Source of the DNA: UBA3478 sp965662045
GTDB taxonomy: Bacteria > Bacteroidota > Bacteroidia > Flavobacteriales > Flavobacteriaceae
Length of the DNA stretch: 64,000 nucleotides
Direction of reading: 5' to 3'
NCBI GenBank assembly: GCA_965662045.1
Contig: CBFIGE010000005.1
Span: 1-64,000, forward strand
This document shows positions 53,764 through 61,839 of the stretch, piece by piece. The notes beneath the pieces are model-generated. The model did not search any database and was not told the origin of the DNA. It worked only from the letters and a program-made list of their open reading frames with translations. The translations under genes were made by a program, and so were the position numbers. The stretch's first letter is position 1, and every line of letters starts with the position of its first letter.

Positions 53764-55290
53764 ATGAGAACAAATATATTTACATTCCTCTTGACAGGAC
53801 TCGGATTTGGTTTACTTCATGCACAATACACTGATGCTGATGCAGTGAGATTTGCAGAGACCATTACAGAAAGTGAACTTAAGGAACACCTCTACACCTA
53901 TGCCTCAGATGAATTTGAAGGCCGTGACACGGGTTCTAAAGGACAAAAGTTAGCTATAGCTTACCTCAAAGACTTTTATGTGAGTCAAAATATTGGCGCG
54001 GCTCAATCCGACGGCTCTTATTTTCAAAAAGTCCCAGTTTCAATGAATAAAACACCTGAAGGAAGCATTGAAATTGACGGAAATGCATTGACCTTAGGAA
54101 CAGACTTTGTGAGTTTTACCCCTCTAAATGCATCTTTTGATAATATCGTTTTTGTAAGTTATGGAATTGATACTCCTGAGTTTTCCAATTACAACAGTAT
54201 AGATGTCAGCGGAAAACTTGTTTTTGCAATAAGTGGTGAACCCATAGATGCCAATGGCAATTATCTTTTAAGTGGTACAAATGAAATTTCTAAGTGGAGC
54301 AATCGCTCAGAAGGTTTGACTAAACGGATCGAGGCAGCAAAAATGTACGGTGCAAAAGGACTACTGTTTTTTGATCCCGTAAATTTTAATCGCTACAAAA
54401 ACTATCTTGGTTTTATGCAGCAAAACAATTCAGGAAGAATGCAGTTAGACGCTGACGGAGCGCCTTATTTCAGTGTTCATATCTCTAAAAGAGTTGCTCA
54501 AAACTTACTGGCCAAAGTTTCTGATGAAAAGAAATCAGAAGTACTTAAAACCTCGGCTTCAGTCGCAATGCAAGCTGGAAAAATTGCCATCGACACAGAA
54601 AATGTTCTGGCTTATATCGAAGGAATTGAGAAACCAGATGAATACATTGTTATCTCTTCTCACCTTGATCACATCGGTATGACTAGAGATGGAGAAATCA
54701 ATAATGGAGCAGATGACGACGGATCGGGCTCAGTCGCTATGCTTGAAATTGCACAAGCCTTTAAATTGGCTGCAGAAAATGGATCAGCCCCTAAACGTTC
54801 AATTGTATTTCTTCATGTCACAGGTGAAGAAAAGGGCTTATTGGGATCAAAGTATTACACTGATTACCAACCTGTATTCCCTTTAAACCAAACTATAACA
54901 AACTTAAATATTGATATGATTGGTCGCATTGATCCTAAACGAGAAGGCAAGCGCAATTATATCTACCTCATTGGTTCTGATAAACTCAGTCAAGATTTAC
55001 ATCAAGTTTCTGAAGAGGTCAATTCAAAGTTTATGAATATTGAACTCGACTACACATTTAATGACGAGAATGATCCTAATCGATTCTATTACCGTTCAGA
55101 TCATTACAACTTTGCAAAAAATAACGTTCCAATAATTTTCTATTTCAACGGAACGCATGATGATTATCACAGAATTGGAGATACTCCAGATAAAATCAAT
55201 TATGATTTACTCCAAAATCGTACCCGTCTTATTTTTCATACGGCATGGATTGCTGCAAATAGGGCAGAATCCATTGCTTTAGATCAGTAG
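53764..55290 (+). CDS. Secreted M28-family zinc aminopeptidase
   Basis: 508 residues: signal peptide MRTNIFTFLLTGLGFGLLHAQ, a protease-associated-like insert (about 120-240) and the M28 catalytic part. The two-zinc ligands and catalytic Glu can be read: SSHLDHIG (His, Asp), NNGADDDGSGS (bridging Asp), TGEEKGLLGS (Glu-Glu), NIDMIGRID (Asp) and DDYHRIGDTPDKI (His). The ATG at 53764 is used because the signal peptide follows it. Acts outside the cytoplasm on peptides. Divergent from the hydroxyproline set; its stop overlaps the convergent decarboxylase by 7 bp. Confidence 0.92.
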   Translation: MRTNIFTFLLTGLGFGLLHAQYTDADAVRFAETITESELKEHLYTYASDEFEGRDTGSKGQKLAIAYLKDFYVSQNIGAAQSDGSYFQKVPVSMNKTPEGSIEIDGNALTLGTDFVSFTPLNASFDNIVFVSYGIDTPEFSNYNSIDVSGKLVFAISGEPIDANGNYLLSGTNEISKWSNRSEGLTKRIEAAKMYGAKGLLFFDPVNFNRYKNYLGFMQQNNSGRMQLDADGAPYFSVHISKRVAQNLLAKVSDEKKSEVLKTSASVAMQAGKIAIDTENVLAYIEGIEKPDEYIVISSHLDHIGMTRDGEINNGADDDGSGSVAMLEIAQAFKLAAENGSAPKRSIVFLHVTGEEKGLLGSKYYTDYQPVFPLNQTITNLNIDMIGRIDPKREGKRNYIYLIGSDKLSQDLHQVSEEVNSKFMNIELDYTFNDENDPNRFYYRSDHYNFAKNNVPIIFYFNGTHDDYHRIGDTPDKINYDLLQNRTRLIFHTAWIAANRAESIALDQ

Positions 55291-56717
55291 CCAAGTTCTA
55301 TGGCGATTTGCTCACAACTACTAATAGTTTCCTCTAAATGAGTCATGGTTGTTCTTGGGTTAATTAGACACATTCTAAGAACAACTTGACCTGTGAGAGT
55401 TGTAGTCACTATATGTGCTTTTTGTTGAGCCATTACTCCTTTTGATATCTTTAGATTGGCCTCATCCAAGGCTTTTTCATCTAGTTTTTTAGCGATGGGA
55501 TTATATCTGAAATTGATGATTCCAATCGAAGCAGGAGCAACAATTTCCCACTGATCACTTTTGCGCAGTTTATCTTCTAAAGCAATAGCTAAATCGATAT
55601 TATAGGTGATTGCCTCTCTGAAATGTGCTAAGCCATAGGTTTTAATCGACATATAAAACTTTAGCGCTCTAAACCTTCTAGTGAGTTGAATACCGTGATC
55701 AAAAAAATTGATCTCTGATTCATTGCCTTCAACATCTTTTAAATATTCAGGTTTTTCGGTGAAGGTATTTCGCAGCCATTTAGCGTTTCTCACAATCAAA
55801 CATCCCATTTCGTAAGGCTGAAAAAACCACTTATGCGGATCTACTGTAATCGAATCGGCCTTTTCAATTCCCTTCAATAAGTGTGAGTATTGTTTAGAGA
55901 GTATTGTCGCACCGCCATAAGCCGCATCTACATGCATCCATATGTCCTCAGTTACACAAATCTTTCCAATTTCACTAAGATTGTCAATCGTTCCGGTATT
56001 TGTAGTACCTGCGTTTGCAATAATGCAGAAAGGCGTAAGTTTCTCTAAACGGTCTTTTGCAATTGCATTTTTGAGCTTGTTGATGGATATTTTAAATTCC
56101 TGATCTGTTGGAATAATTCGAATCTGATCTTTTCGAAATCCTATGGTACGAATGGCTTTGATATTTGAGGAATGTGTCTGATCAGACATATAAATGATAG
56201 CCTTAGAGAAATCCTCTCCGCATTTTTGTTTTCTAGCCGTCACTAGGGCGGTTAAATTTGCCATAGAGCCTCCACTTGTAAAGATACCTCCTCCCCTTTT
56301 TAAAGGAAACTTAAACCAGTTGAGCATCCAATTAAGACAAACAATTTCAAGTTCTGCAGCTGCGGCAGAGGCATCCCATCCGCCTGAGAATACATTAAAA
56401 CCTGTTGCCAAGGTATCTGACATACTCGAAATGAAATTGCTAGGACCAGGAACAAAAGAATAAAACTTAGGATGGGTTAAAATATTGGCTTTATTTAAGA
56501 CATTGTTTAACACGAAATCAAGCACTTCTTGAGATGGCGTTGAGGATTCTGGAGCTTGTTCCAAAAAGAGGTCGTCCATCTCCTTTCGAGTGGCCAAATT
56601 AATGGGAGATTTCTCTTCTTGCGTGCTGAAATGATTGACTATGGCGTCAATAACCTTGTAACCATAGGTTCTCATTTCATCTTCTGACAACCTAAAATCT
56701 TTATCGGTTTTCTGCAT
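55284..56717 (-). CDS. Group II PLP-dependent amino-acid decarboxylase (aromatic-L-amino-acid decarboxylase-like)
   Basis: Removes CO2 from an amino acid. 477 residues with PLP Lys296 in TVDPHKWFFQPYEMG, Asp264 in MHVDAAYGGA, His182 in SDQTHSSNIKA and FTSGGSMANLTALV at about 146. This is the group including tryptophan, DOPA and glutamate/diaminobutyrate decarboxylases. Substrate cannot be told from these motifs; YSFVPGPSNF near residue 86 resembles the aromatic branch. Monocistronic, with a TATTTTTG -7 box 18 bp upstream of the start. Confidence 0.88.
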   Translation of the reverse strand: MQKTDKDFRLSEDEMRTYGYKVIDAIVNHFSTQEEKSPINLATRKEMDDLFLEQAPESSTPSQEVLDFVLNNVLNKANILTHPKFYSFVPGPSNFISSMSDTLATGFNVFSGGWDASAAAAELEIVCLNWMLNWFKFPLKRGGGIFTSGGSMANLTALVTARKQKCGEDFSKAIIYMSDQTHSSNIKAIRTIGFRKDQIRIIPTDQEFKISINKLKNAIAKDRLEKLTPFCIIANAGTTNTGTIDNLSEIGKICVTEDIWMHVDAAYGGATILSKQYSHLLKGIEKADSITVDPHKWFFQPYEMGCLIVRNAKWLRNTFTEKPEYLKDVEGNESEINFFDHGIQLTRRFRALKFYMSIKTYGLAHFREAITYNIDLAIALEDKLRKSDQWEIVAPASIGIINFRYNPIAKKLDEKALDEANLKISKGVMAQQKAHIVTTTLTGQVVLRMCLINPRTTMTHLEETISSCEQIAIELGY

Positions 56718-56735
56718 ATCTTTTGTTTAGCTCTG

Positions 56736-56743
56736 CAAAAATA
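56736..56743 (-). promoter_or_regulatory. Candidate -7 box of the decarboxylase gene
   Basis: Minus-strand TATTTTTG, exact TAnnTTTG match, giving a leader of about 12-14 nt before ATG 56717. No TTG in the usual -33 window. Confidence 0.4.
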
Positions 56744-56858
56744 CTAATATCCTATGATGGAGCCTTTTTTTAGGCAATAAAGAGTGTAGTTAGAAATTTA
56801 TTAGATTTTTATTCGATAAACTTTTGACTTTTAAGTACTTTAAAACAAATTAACCTAT

Positions 56859-58172
56859 ATGAACAGACAAAAATTTATTAGACAAAGTTCCCTTCTAATG
56901 GGAACAGCAATGATGTATCCCTATAATTTGAGTCTTGCCAATTCAACTGGGATTCTTGGCGCCAACGATCGAATTCGTTTGGGGGTAATTGGTATAAATG
57001 GCATGGGCTGGGCAGATATGCTTGCTTTAGTTCGCATAGAAGGTGTTGAACTAGCAGCCATTTGTGATGTTGATCAAAACGTAATTGAGAAGCGCTTGGC
57101 TGAATTAAAAAAAGAAAATATCAAAGTTCAATCATACACGGAATATACCGATTTGTTGGACAATAAAAATATTGATGCCGTTATCATTGGAACGCCAGAT
57201 CACTGGCACCCTTTAATGATGATTCATGCTGCTCAAGCTGGCAAGCACATTTACTGTGAAAAACCGATTGGAAATTCAATTGGTGAATGTATTGCCATGG
57301 AAAATGCTCAGAAGAAATACAACACTGTCACTCAAGTCGGTCAATGGCAACGAAGTCAAAAACATTTTCAAGATGCCATTTCTTTTGTGCATTCTGGAGT
57401 TTTGGGACCGATAAGAACCGTTAAGGTTTGGTGTTATCAAGGATGGATGCGACCCGCACTTATTGTGCAAAACAGTGCTCCACCTGCTGGAGTGAATTAT
57501 GAAAAATGGCTAGGTCCTGCACCCATAAAACCCTTTAATTCAAGTAGATTTCATTTTCATTTCAGATGGTTTTGGGATTACGCTGGTGGTCTCATGACCG
57601 ATTGGGGAGTTCACCTATTAGACTATGCCTTATTAGGAATGAAGGCCTCCTTACCCAATTCTATCGTTGCCATGGGTGGTAAATTTGCTTATCCTAATTT
57701 GGCTGAAGAGACACCAGACACCTTGACAACACTGTATGAGTTTGATGATTTTAATTTAGTTTGGGATTCTGCAATGGGCATTGACAACGGCTCTTATGGC
57801 AGAGATCACGGAATTGCCTTTATTGGAAATCATGCCACACTTATTTTAAATAGAGGTGGATGGGAAGTTATAGAAGAAAAGAACAGCACTCAAAAAATCA
57901 CCAAACCTCTTGTGACTCCTGAGGATAATGGACTTTTTAAACACGCTGAGAATTTTATTGACGCTATTAGGTCAAATGATTCTACCCTATTGAATTGTTC
58001 AATCGAACAGGGTGGACATGTTGCTAAAGTGGCTCAAATGGGTAATATCGCTTTTAGATCTGGTGACAAACTTTATTGGGATAAATTAAAGAATGGCTTT
58101 ACTGACAGGGCAATAAATGAGCAGTACCTAAATAGCACTTATCACAACGATTATTTTTTACCTAAGATTTAA
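56859..58172 (+). CDS. Gfo/Idh/MocA family oxidoreductase with degenerate Tat-like leader
   Basis: NAD(P)-dependent sugar or polyol oxidoreductase family. 437 residues: leader MNRQKFIRQSSLLMGTAMMY, then Rossmann GVIGINGMGWADML, the ICDVD acidic strand end, GTPDHWHPLM, the EKPIG motif (residues about 132-136, catalytic Lys) and the C-terminal sheet domain with WDYAGGLMTDWGVHLLDY (His and Asp). Secreted Bacteroidota members have a twin-arginine leader RRKFL; here it reads NRQKF, so only one arginine remains and export through Tat is uncertain. Substrate unknown. Stop shared with the next convergent gene (TTAA). Confidence 0.88.
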   Translation: MNRQKFIRQSSLLMGTAMMYPYNLSLANSTGILGANDRIRLGVIGINGMGWADMLALVRIEGVELAAICDVDQNVIEKRLAELKKENIKVQSYTEYTDLLDNKNIDAVIIGTPDHWHPLMMIHAAQAGKHIYCEKPIGNSIGECIAMENAQKKYNTVTQVGQWQRSQKHFQDAISFVHSGVLGPIRTVKVWCYQGWMRPALIVQNSAPPAGVNYEKWLGPAPIKPFNSSRFHFHFRWFWDYAGGLMTDWGVHLLDYALLGMKASLPNSIVAMGGKFAYPNLAEETPDTLTTLYEFDDFNLVWDSAMGIDNGSYGRDHGIAFIGNHATLILNRGGWEVIEEKNSTQKITKPLVTPEDNGLFKHAENFIDAIRSNDSTLLNCSIEQGGHVAKVAQMGNIAFRSGDKLYWDKLKNGFTDRAINEQYLNSTYHNDYFLPKI

Positions 58173-58696
58173 TTTAGGTCTTGTGATTCTTTGTAATTCG
58201 TATTCTTTTTTTGTCCTAAAAGTGAAGAAGCTGATAATAATAAATCAGTGTACTCTGTAATTGACGAAACTAAACCTACTTCATTGACTTCATAGATGTA
58301 AACGTATTTATTGTTATAGGTATCGTAAAGTGCTTCACTCTCTCCATGCCAAATAATTGCAGCTCCGTTCTCATCGGCAATGATTTTGTCAAAATTAAAA
58401 ACGAGTCCATTGGGCATAGTTGCCAAAGCAGGGGTTAAAAACTCATTCATAAAAGAATCATAACTCTCGTAGGTTCGTGAAAGTGCTCGACCATCAGTAC
58501 CTGATAAAATAAATTTGAAGTCATCACTAATGGTATTTTGAAAAGAATCCATGTCTCCAGAAGAATTGAATTCAAAATTTTGAAGCACAACTTCTTTTGT
58601 TTTCATTGTTTTTGATTGGGCTTCATTCTCTTTTGGCATAATTTCACATGAACAGATAAATAAAGTACAAAACGCTATAAGGGTTAGTTTTTTCAT
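58169..58696 (-). CDS. NTF2/SnoaL-like putative lipoprotein
   Basis: 175 residues: lipoprotein signal with Cys near residue 17 (LFICSCE), then an NTF2-like cone: QNFEFNSSGDMDSFQNTISDDFKFIL, AAIIWHGESEALYD, YVYIYEVNEVGLVSSITEYTD. NTF2-like proteins are small ligand-binding or isomerase folds. Fourth in a four-gene minus-strand run of small envelope proteins; 10 bp after the previous gene. Function unknown. Confidence 0.75.
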   Translation of the reverse strand: MKKLTLIAFCTLFICSCEIMPKENEAQSKTMKTKEVVLQNFEFNSSGDMDSFQNTISDDFKFILSGTDGRALSRTYESYDSFMNEFLTPALATMPNGLVFNFDKIIADENGAAIIWHGESEALYDTYNNKYVYIYEVNEVGLVSSITEYTDLLLSASSLLGQKKNTNYKESQDLN

Positions 58697-58706
58697 TAGT
58701 ATTGTT

Positions 58707-59153
58707 TTAAGGTTGTTCTAGATTAGTATTCCAGATGTCTTTCTTACAGAGCCATTGACCATCATTTTGCCTCTCCCATACCACAATGTATTTACCATTG
58801 TCTTGAATTAATTGCTGGTCAACAGTCATCTCTATGTCATAAAGACCTGTTTCATAGGCGTAATCACCTTGATGTAATACTTCTAGAGTTTTCAAATCTA
58901 AAGTGCCTTTACCCATTTCAATTTCGTCTTCATACATTTTTTGAATGGCCTCTCGTCCAACAACGAAATCTGTATGCGGTGGAATTACAACGGCATCGGC
59001 AGTATGAAGGTCTGCAATTCCTTGTGCATTTCCGCTATTGTAATGATTTACCCATCTTTCATTATTAGCAATAACAATAGCTTGTACATCTATTGTGCTT
59101 GAATCACAAGCTTGAAGAAGAAGAATAAGAGTGAATGCTATTAAATTTTTCAT
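58707..59153 (-). CDS. DUF4440/SnoaL-like lipoprotein
   Basis: 148 residues: lipobox LLQAC with Cys16; NTF2-like domain with WVNHYNSGNAQGIADLHTADAVV, GREAIQKMYEDEI, YAYETGLYDIEM and KYIVVWERQNDGQWL, very close to the DUF4440 pattern. Ends with a Trp/Lys strand typical of the fold. Directly between a small membrane protein (1 bp) and another NTF2-like lipoprotein (10 bp), so two related folds are expressed together. Confidence 0.82.
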   Translation of the reverse strand: MKNLIAFTLILLLQACDSSTIDVQAIVIANNERWVNHYNSGNAQGIADLHTADAVVIPPHTDFVVGREAIQKMYEDEIEMGKGTLDLKTLEVLHQGDYAYETGLYDIEMTVDQQLIQDNGKYIVVWERQNDGQWLCKKDIWNTNLEQP

Positions 59154-59154
59154 A

Positions 59155-59577
59155 TTACGAGCCTGTTTGACTGTACTTTGAAGCGTATAAGAGACCTAGT
59201 ACAGGAATTAAAGAAATGATCATTATCGGAACTGGTGGATGTGTTGTTCCTCCAGAAACTAAAGTTATAAAATCTGGCAAGGTCCAAAATAGATGAACAA
59301 GAAATAAAATAAAACATGCTGCTTTAAGTGCTTCTGTATGTTTTAAGCGCATGGTATAAATTACAGATAATACAATCCCTAGTGATATGAACCCTATTAC
59401 AGAGAACATTATGTCTAATACCTCTAATGCAGGTTGACTAGATGTTAGTCCTTCAATATTGAAATCTCCTATCATTTCACTTTTAAAATCATCATTAATT
59501 TTTATTAGTATCAATGGAATGAATTGCAGTAAATCAAAGATCAATGTTATGATGAGTAAGGTTTTAATTCTTTTCAT
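59155..59577 (-). CDS. Four-helix integral membrane protein, unknown function
   Basis: 140 residues with hydrophobic helices at about 5-25, 52-72, 82-102 and 112-132, a polar loop between the first two (about 26-50), and a short tail SKYSQTGS. No recognised motif. Second gene in the small-envelope run (1 bp before the DUF4440 lipoprotein gene). Confidence 0.7.
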   Translation of the reverse strand: MKRIKTLLIITLIFDLLQFIPLILIKINDDFKSEMIGDFNIEGLTSSQPALEVLDIMFSVIGFISLGIVLSVIYTMRLKHTEALKAACFILFLVHLFWTLPDFITLVSGGTTHPPVPIMIISLIPVLGLLYASKYSQTGS

Positions 59578-59658
59578 GGTTAATTAGTTTTAAGTTGTTT
59601 TGTAGTTGTTAGTGATAATAAAACTTTGACCTATTACAAATCATGATTTACGGGTGTG

Positions 59659-60114
59659 TTACTTTCTGGAGTATCCTCCTATAGATTCTCTGTATTCGAT
59701 AACAAAACCGTTTTCAGCAGTAAAGATTTTAAATTCATCTGTTGCGTTTCCAATGGTTATAAAAGACTCTATTTCAAAAAGCTCAAAAAATTTGTCAAAA
59801 TTTGGACCATTGATGAAATCGATGCCGTGTTGAATACCATCTTCGCTGTTGTTATATCGTTCAATTAAGGTGACTCTACTTCCGTCTTCAGAAATGAAGT
59901 ATCCATAAATACTAGAGGGTTCTCTTTCTTTGATAAATGCTGCAAGGTATTGGGTAAACTCCTCTATCTTTTCTTTTGAATTATCTTTTGTGCTAAGTTC
60001 TATGATAAAGGTTAACTCTTTAGAATCAGAATCATCTATTGCTTTTGATTGTTTTGAAGGGCTAGCGCAACTTATAAAAAAAGATAGTGCAATAAAGCAG
60101 AGGAATTTATACAT
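59659..60114 (-). CDS. Lipoprotein with monooxygenase-like (ABM/dimeric alpha-beta barrel) domain
   Basis: 151 residues: lipobox FISCAS with Cys near 16; then a domain with LTFIIELSTKD, EFTQYLAAFIKEREP, YGYFISEDGSRVTLIERY and DFINGPNFDKFFELFE, the strand-helix-strand order and spacing of antibiotic-biosynthesis-monooxygenase (ABM) folds. A secreted lipoprotein form is unusual for that fold. First of the four-gene run, 81 bp before the membrane protein gene. Confidence 0.7.
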   Translation of the reverse strand: MYKFLCFIALSFFISCASPSKQSKAIDDSDSKELTFIIELSTKDNSKEKIEEFTQYLAAFIKEREPSSIYGYFISEDGSRVTLIERYNNSEDGIQHGIDFINGPNFDKFFELFEIESFITIGNATDEFKIFTAENGFVIEYRESIGGYSRK

Positions 60115-60219
60115 AGTGTTAGTTCTTTAATTTTAAATTAAAATAAAATCTTGAAATATCATATAATTTTGTGAATTAGATGAACTTCGTTAAATGAACA
60201 ATTAATGTGGAAACTTAAC

Positions 60220-60243
60220 AAAAAAAAACCCCAACAGGGTTTG
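60220..60243 (-). terminator. Intrinsic terminator of tRNA-His
   Basis: On the minus strand AAACCC, loop, GGGTTT, then a run of T, about 15 bp after the tRNA 3' end. Confidence 0.75.
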
Positions 60244-60258
60244 TCAGGGTTTGAAATG

Positions 60259-60333
60259 GGTGGAAGACCGGGTTCGAACCGGCGACCTCTGGAACCACAA
60301 TCCAGCGCTCTAACCAACTGAGCTACAACCACC
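60259..60333 (-). tRNA. tRNA-His (anticodon GUG)
   Basis: The minus strand folds as a cloverleaf: D arm GCTCAGTTGGTTAGAGC, anticodon arm CTGGA-TTGTGGT-TCCAG with anticodon GTG, T arm GCCGG-TTCGAAC-CCGGT. The extra 5' G (position -1) opposite C73 is the hallmark of tRNA-His. CCA is not encoded. The acceptor stem has G7-C66 and four outer pairs, but positions 5-68 and 6-67 are both T opposite T, i.e. two adjacent U-U mismatches. Confidence 0.95.
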
Positions 60334-60498
60334 GTTTAATTTGCGATTGCAAATGTACTTCTTTTAAAGAATTCAACAAAGAATTATGCGTTTTGAAAAA
60401 GAATGTATTTCATCGAAAAATTGAAAATCTAACAATCTTATTATACGAATCATCTGAGGTTCTTCGTTTTCTTACAAGCCACAATTAACAAGACCTTG

Positions 60499-61839
60499 GT
60501 GAACATAACATACTACATCAAAATTGTAACCCTATTTTTATTCTTTCAAAGTCTAAAATCAGATCAATCCGAGCCACTAATCTTAGGAGATAAAGCCTTC
60601 GAAAATCAAAGGTATGAATGGGCTTTACACTACTATGACAAAGAACGAAATGACAGCACTAACCCTAGCCTCAATTTTAAACTTGCTCAAACTTTTTATC
60701 ATCTAAATGATTTAGATTCTACTAAATACTTTGCGGCATTAGCCTATCAACAAAGTCCTCAAAGCAAAGATATTGACCCTATTTTATTGTCTAATCAAAT
60801 TCTTGAGTTTTTAAAAGAGATTAAAGCCTATGAGCTTGCCTGGTCTTTAAATGACATTTCTAAATCGACAAACAAGAACTTCCAAAAACATCTCATTGAT
60901 AATCAATATACAGACCTTGCTTCAGCTTATGAAATATCTCGCTTAAAATCATTGATCACCTTTTTAATAATTTTATTTCTCACCTCTATAGGTATTATTA
61001 TTTATGGTGCGGTGTTTGTTCAGAATAAAAAGGGGAAATTTGTTCGCCGAATTCGAAACAGTTCTAAAGACATCTCAAAGCTTGAGGAAAAAATTGTTAC
61101 ACTGAATGATGAAAATTCCACAAAAGACAGACTGTTCTCCGTAATAGGACACGATCTCAGAGGTCCAATTGGATCTTTAAAAGGTATTTTAGAACTCACC
61201 CAAACCAAGGAACTTAAGGGTAAAGAATTGATGAATTTCATACCAAATTTAATCGCAGATGTAGAACGAGTTCAATTTACCTTAAACAACTTATTAAATT
61301 GGGGGCAGGCACAAATGAATAAAACTCAGGTGCGAAAAGGTACAGTGACTCTTCGAAAAATTGTTGATTCCAATATACAATTACTACAAAAATCAGCTTC
61401 TGACAAAAGCATTAAGATTATTCAAAATATAAATGAAAAGGTAAAACTTTTGGCTGATAAACACCATGTCGATATTATTATTCGAAATCTACTTAGTAAC
61501 GCAATAAAGTTTACTCCTGAAAATGGTTTAATTACCCTTGAAGTATTTGACGCCAAGGATGGTTTCTGGGAACTTCATATCAAAGACACAGGTGTTGGCC
61601 TAGAAGCCTCTGTTATAGACTCTATATTAAATACTAGCAGAGTTCATTCTACCTATGGAACTCAAAATGAAAAAGGCACAGGTATTGGTTTATCGCTTTG
61701 TCTAGACATGGTAACAAGAAACAATGGTCAAATGACTGTAGCAAGTGAGCCTGGTAAGGGATCCACCTTTATGATTAAACTCCCTGCAAAATTAGGTAGA
61801 ACGGTAAGTAAGTCTATTTCAAATCAAAAAGTGAATTGA
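60499..61839 (+). CDS. Orphan sensor histidine kinase with helical-repeat N-terminus
   Basis: 446 residues: short hydrophobic leader, helical (TPR-like) region about 28-145, one membrane helix about 151-175, coiled coil, HisKA box FSVIGHDLRGPIGSLKGI with His218, N box IIIRNLLSNAIKF, G1 KDTGVGL, G2 GTGIGLSLCLDMV. The usual residues for ATP binding are present. Start is GTG 60499 (TTG 60496 is the alternative); no ATG is available near. No response regulator lies next to it. The end overlaps the convergent bshB1 by 26 bp. Confidence 0.9.
   Translation: MNITYYIKIVTLFLFFQSLKSDQSEPLILGDKAFENQRYEWALHYYDKERNDSTNPSLNFKLAQTFYHLNDLDSTKYFAALAYQQSPQSKDIDPILLSNQILEFLKEIKAYELAWSLNDISKSTNKNFQKHLIDNQYTDLASAYEISRLKSLITFLIILFLTSIGIIIYGAVFVQNKKGKFVRRIRNSSKDISKLEEKIVTLNDENSTKDRLFSVIGHDLRGPIGSLKGILELTQTKELKGKELMNFIPNLIADVERVQFTLNNLLNWGQAQMNKTQVRKGTVTLRKIVDSNIQLLQKSASDKSIKIIQNINEKVKLLADKHHVDIIIRNLLSNAIKFTPENGLITLEVFDAKDGFWELHIKDTGVGLEASVIDSILNTSRVHSTYGTQNEKGTGIGLSLCLDMVTRNNGQMTVASEPGKGSTFMIKLPAKLGRTVSKSISNQKVN

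Noticed and set aside
56763..56776. GCCT-T6-AGGC hairpin upstream of the decarboxylase as terminator
   Set aside because: Stem of only four pairs with no T-run; lies between divergent starts where no transcript ends.
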